Of a DNA stretch of 56,776 nucleotides, positions 56,758 to 56,776 are shown in pieces. The stretch comes from Bacteroidales bacterium (GTDB lineage: Bacteria > Bacteroidota > Bacteroidia > Bacteroidales > UBA10428), in NCBI GenBank assembly GCA_016934055.1, contig JAFGTR010000179.1, forward strand, positions 1 to 56,776, in the 5' to 3' direction. The first letter of the stretch is position 1; every line of letters starts with the position of its first letter. The translations under genes and the position numbers were made by a program. The notes under the pieces were generated by a model, which was not told where the DNA came from, made no database searches, and saw only the letters and a list, made by a program, of their open reading frames with translations.

Positions 56758-56776
56758 TTTCATCTTTCATCTTTCA

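Overview
The window comes from a member of the Bacteroidota, most likely an anaerobic Bacteroidales-like lineage. The signs are type IX secretion (T9SS) C-terminal sorting domains on secreted proteins, lineage-typical families (DUF3467, DUF2851, DUF6051, LytTR membrane regulators, propeller/Y_Y_Y regulators), almost no Shine-Dalgarno sequences, and promoter-like boxes of the Bacteroidetes TAnnTTTG type. All three stop codons are used normally. There are no insertion sequences, phage genes or CRISPR arrays.

Layout. (1) 16-12928, plus strand: tuf, tRNA-Trp, secE, nusG, rplK, rplA, rplJ, rplL, a terminator-like hairpin, rpoB, rpoC and a DUF3467 gene. rpoB is interrupted by an in-frame TAG in the dispensable region between its conserved blocks. 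(2) 13022-18803, minus strand: an electron-transfer operon etfB, etfA, a membrane cytochrome b/[4Fe-4S] protein, a CCG-domain protein and an acyl-CoA dehydrogenase. The middle pair looks like a two-gene form of the EtfAB:menaquinone oxidoreductase (EMO). etfA carries an in-frame TAA. (3) 19137-19595: a small unknown gene. (4) 19730-29102, minus strand: a compact five-gene beta-glucan operon without SusC/SusD. It encodes a secreted GH16 with CBM6, a second T9SS-secreted protein, a lipoprotein clan GH-A glycosidase, a sugar-porter MFS protein and a large leaderless protein resembling beta-1,3-glucan phosphorylases. Its promoter is preceded by a striking TGATGT pair-of-pairs array, and a membrane propeller/LuxR-type regulator is encoded upstream (29562-32576).

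(5) 32591-34976: a DUF6051 hydrolase-like gene and a divergent LytTR membrane regulator. (6) 35464-39675: a redox-signalling module of a [2Fe-2S] thioredoxin-like protein, a [FeFe]-hydrogenase-like PAS protein that has lost every H-cluster cysteine, and a SpoIIE phosphatase, divergent from rex. (7) 39992-46227: a Fur-family regulator, purA, an MFS transporter and two tandem PPi-type phosphofructokinases. (8) 46260-56694, minus strand: a SPOR lipoprotein, a TPR lipoprotein, a prolyl-oligopeptidase lipoprotein, pnp, rpsO, a DUF2851 gene and pyrF.

The metabolic picture is energy-thrifty and fermentative. Glucan is cut outside, imported and possibly cleaved by phosphate rather than water. Glycolysis uses pyrophosphate-type PFKs. 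Redox state is read by Rex and an iron-sulfur sensor, and acyl-CoA electrons go to quinone through ETF. Several intergenic regions hold degenerate short-unit repeats and small palindromes that look like dispersed non-coding families.
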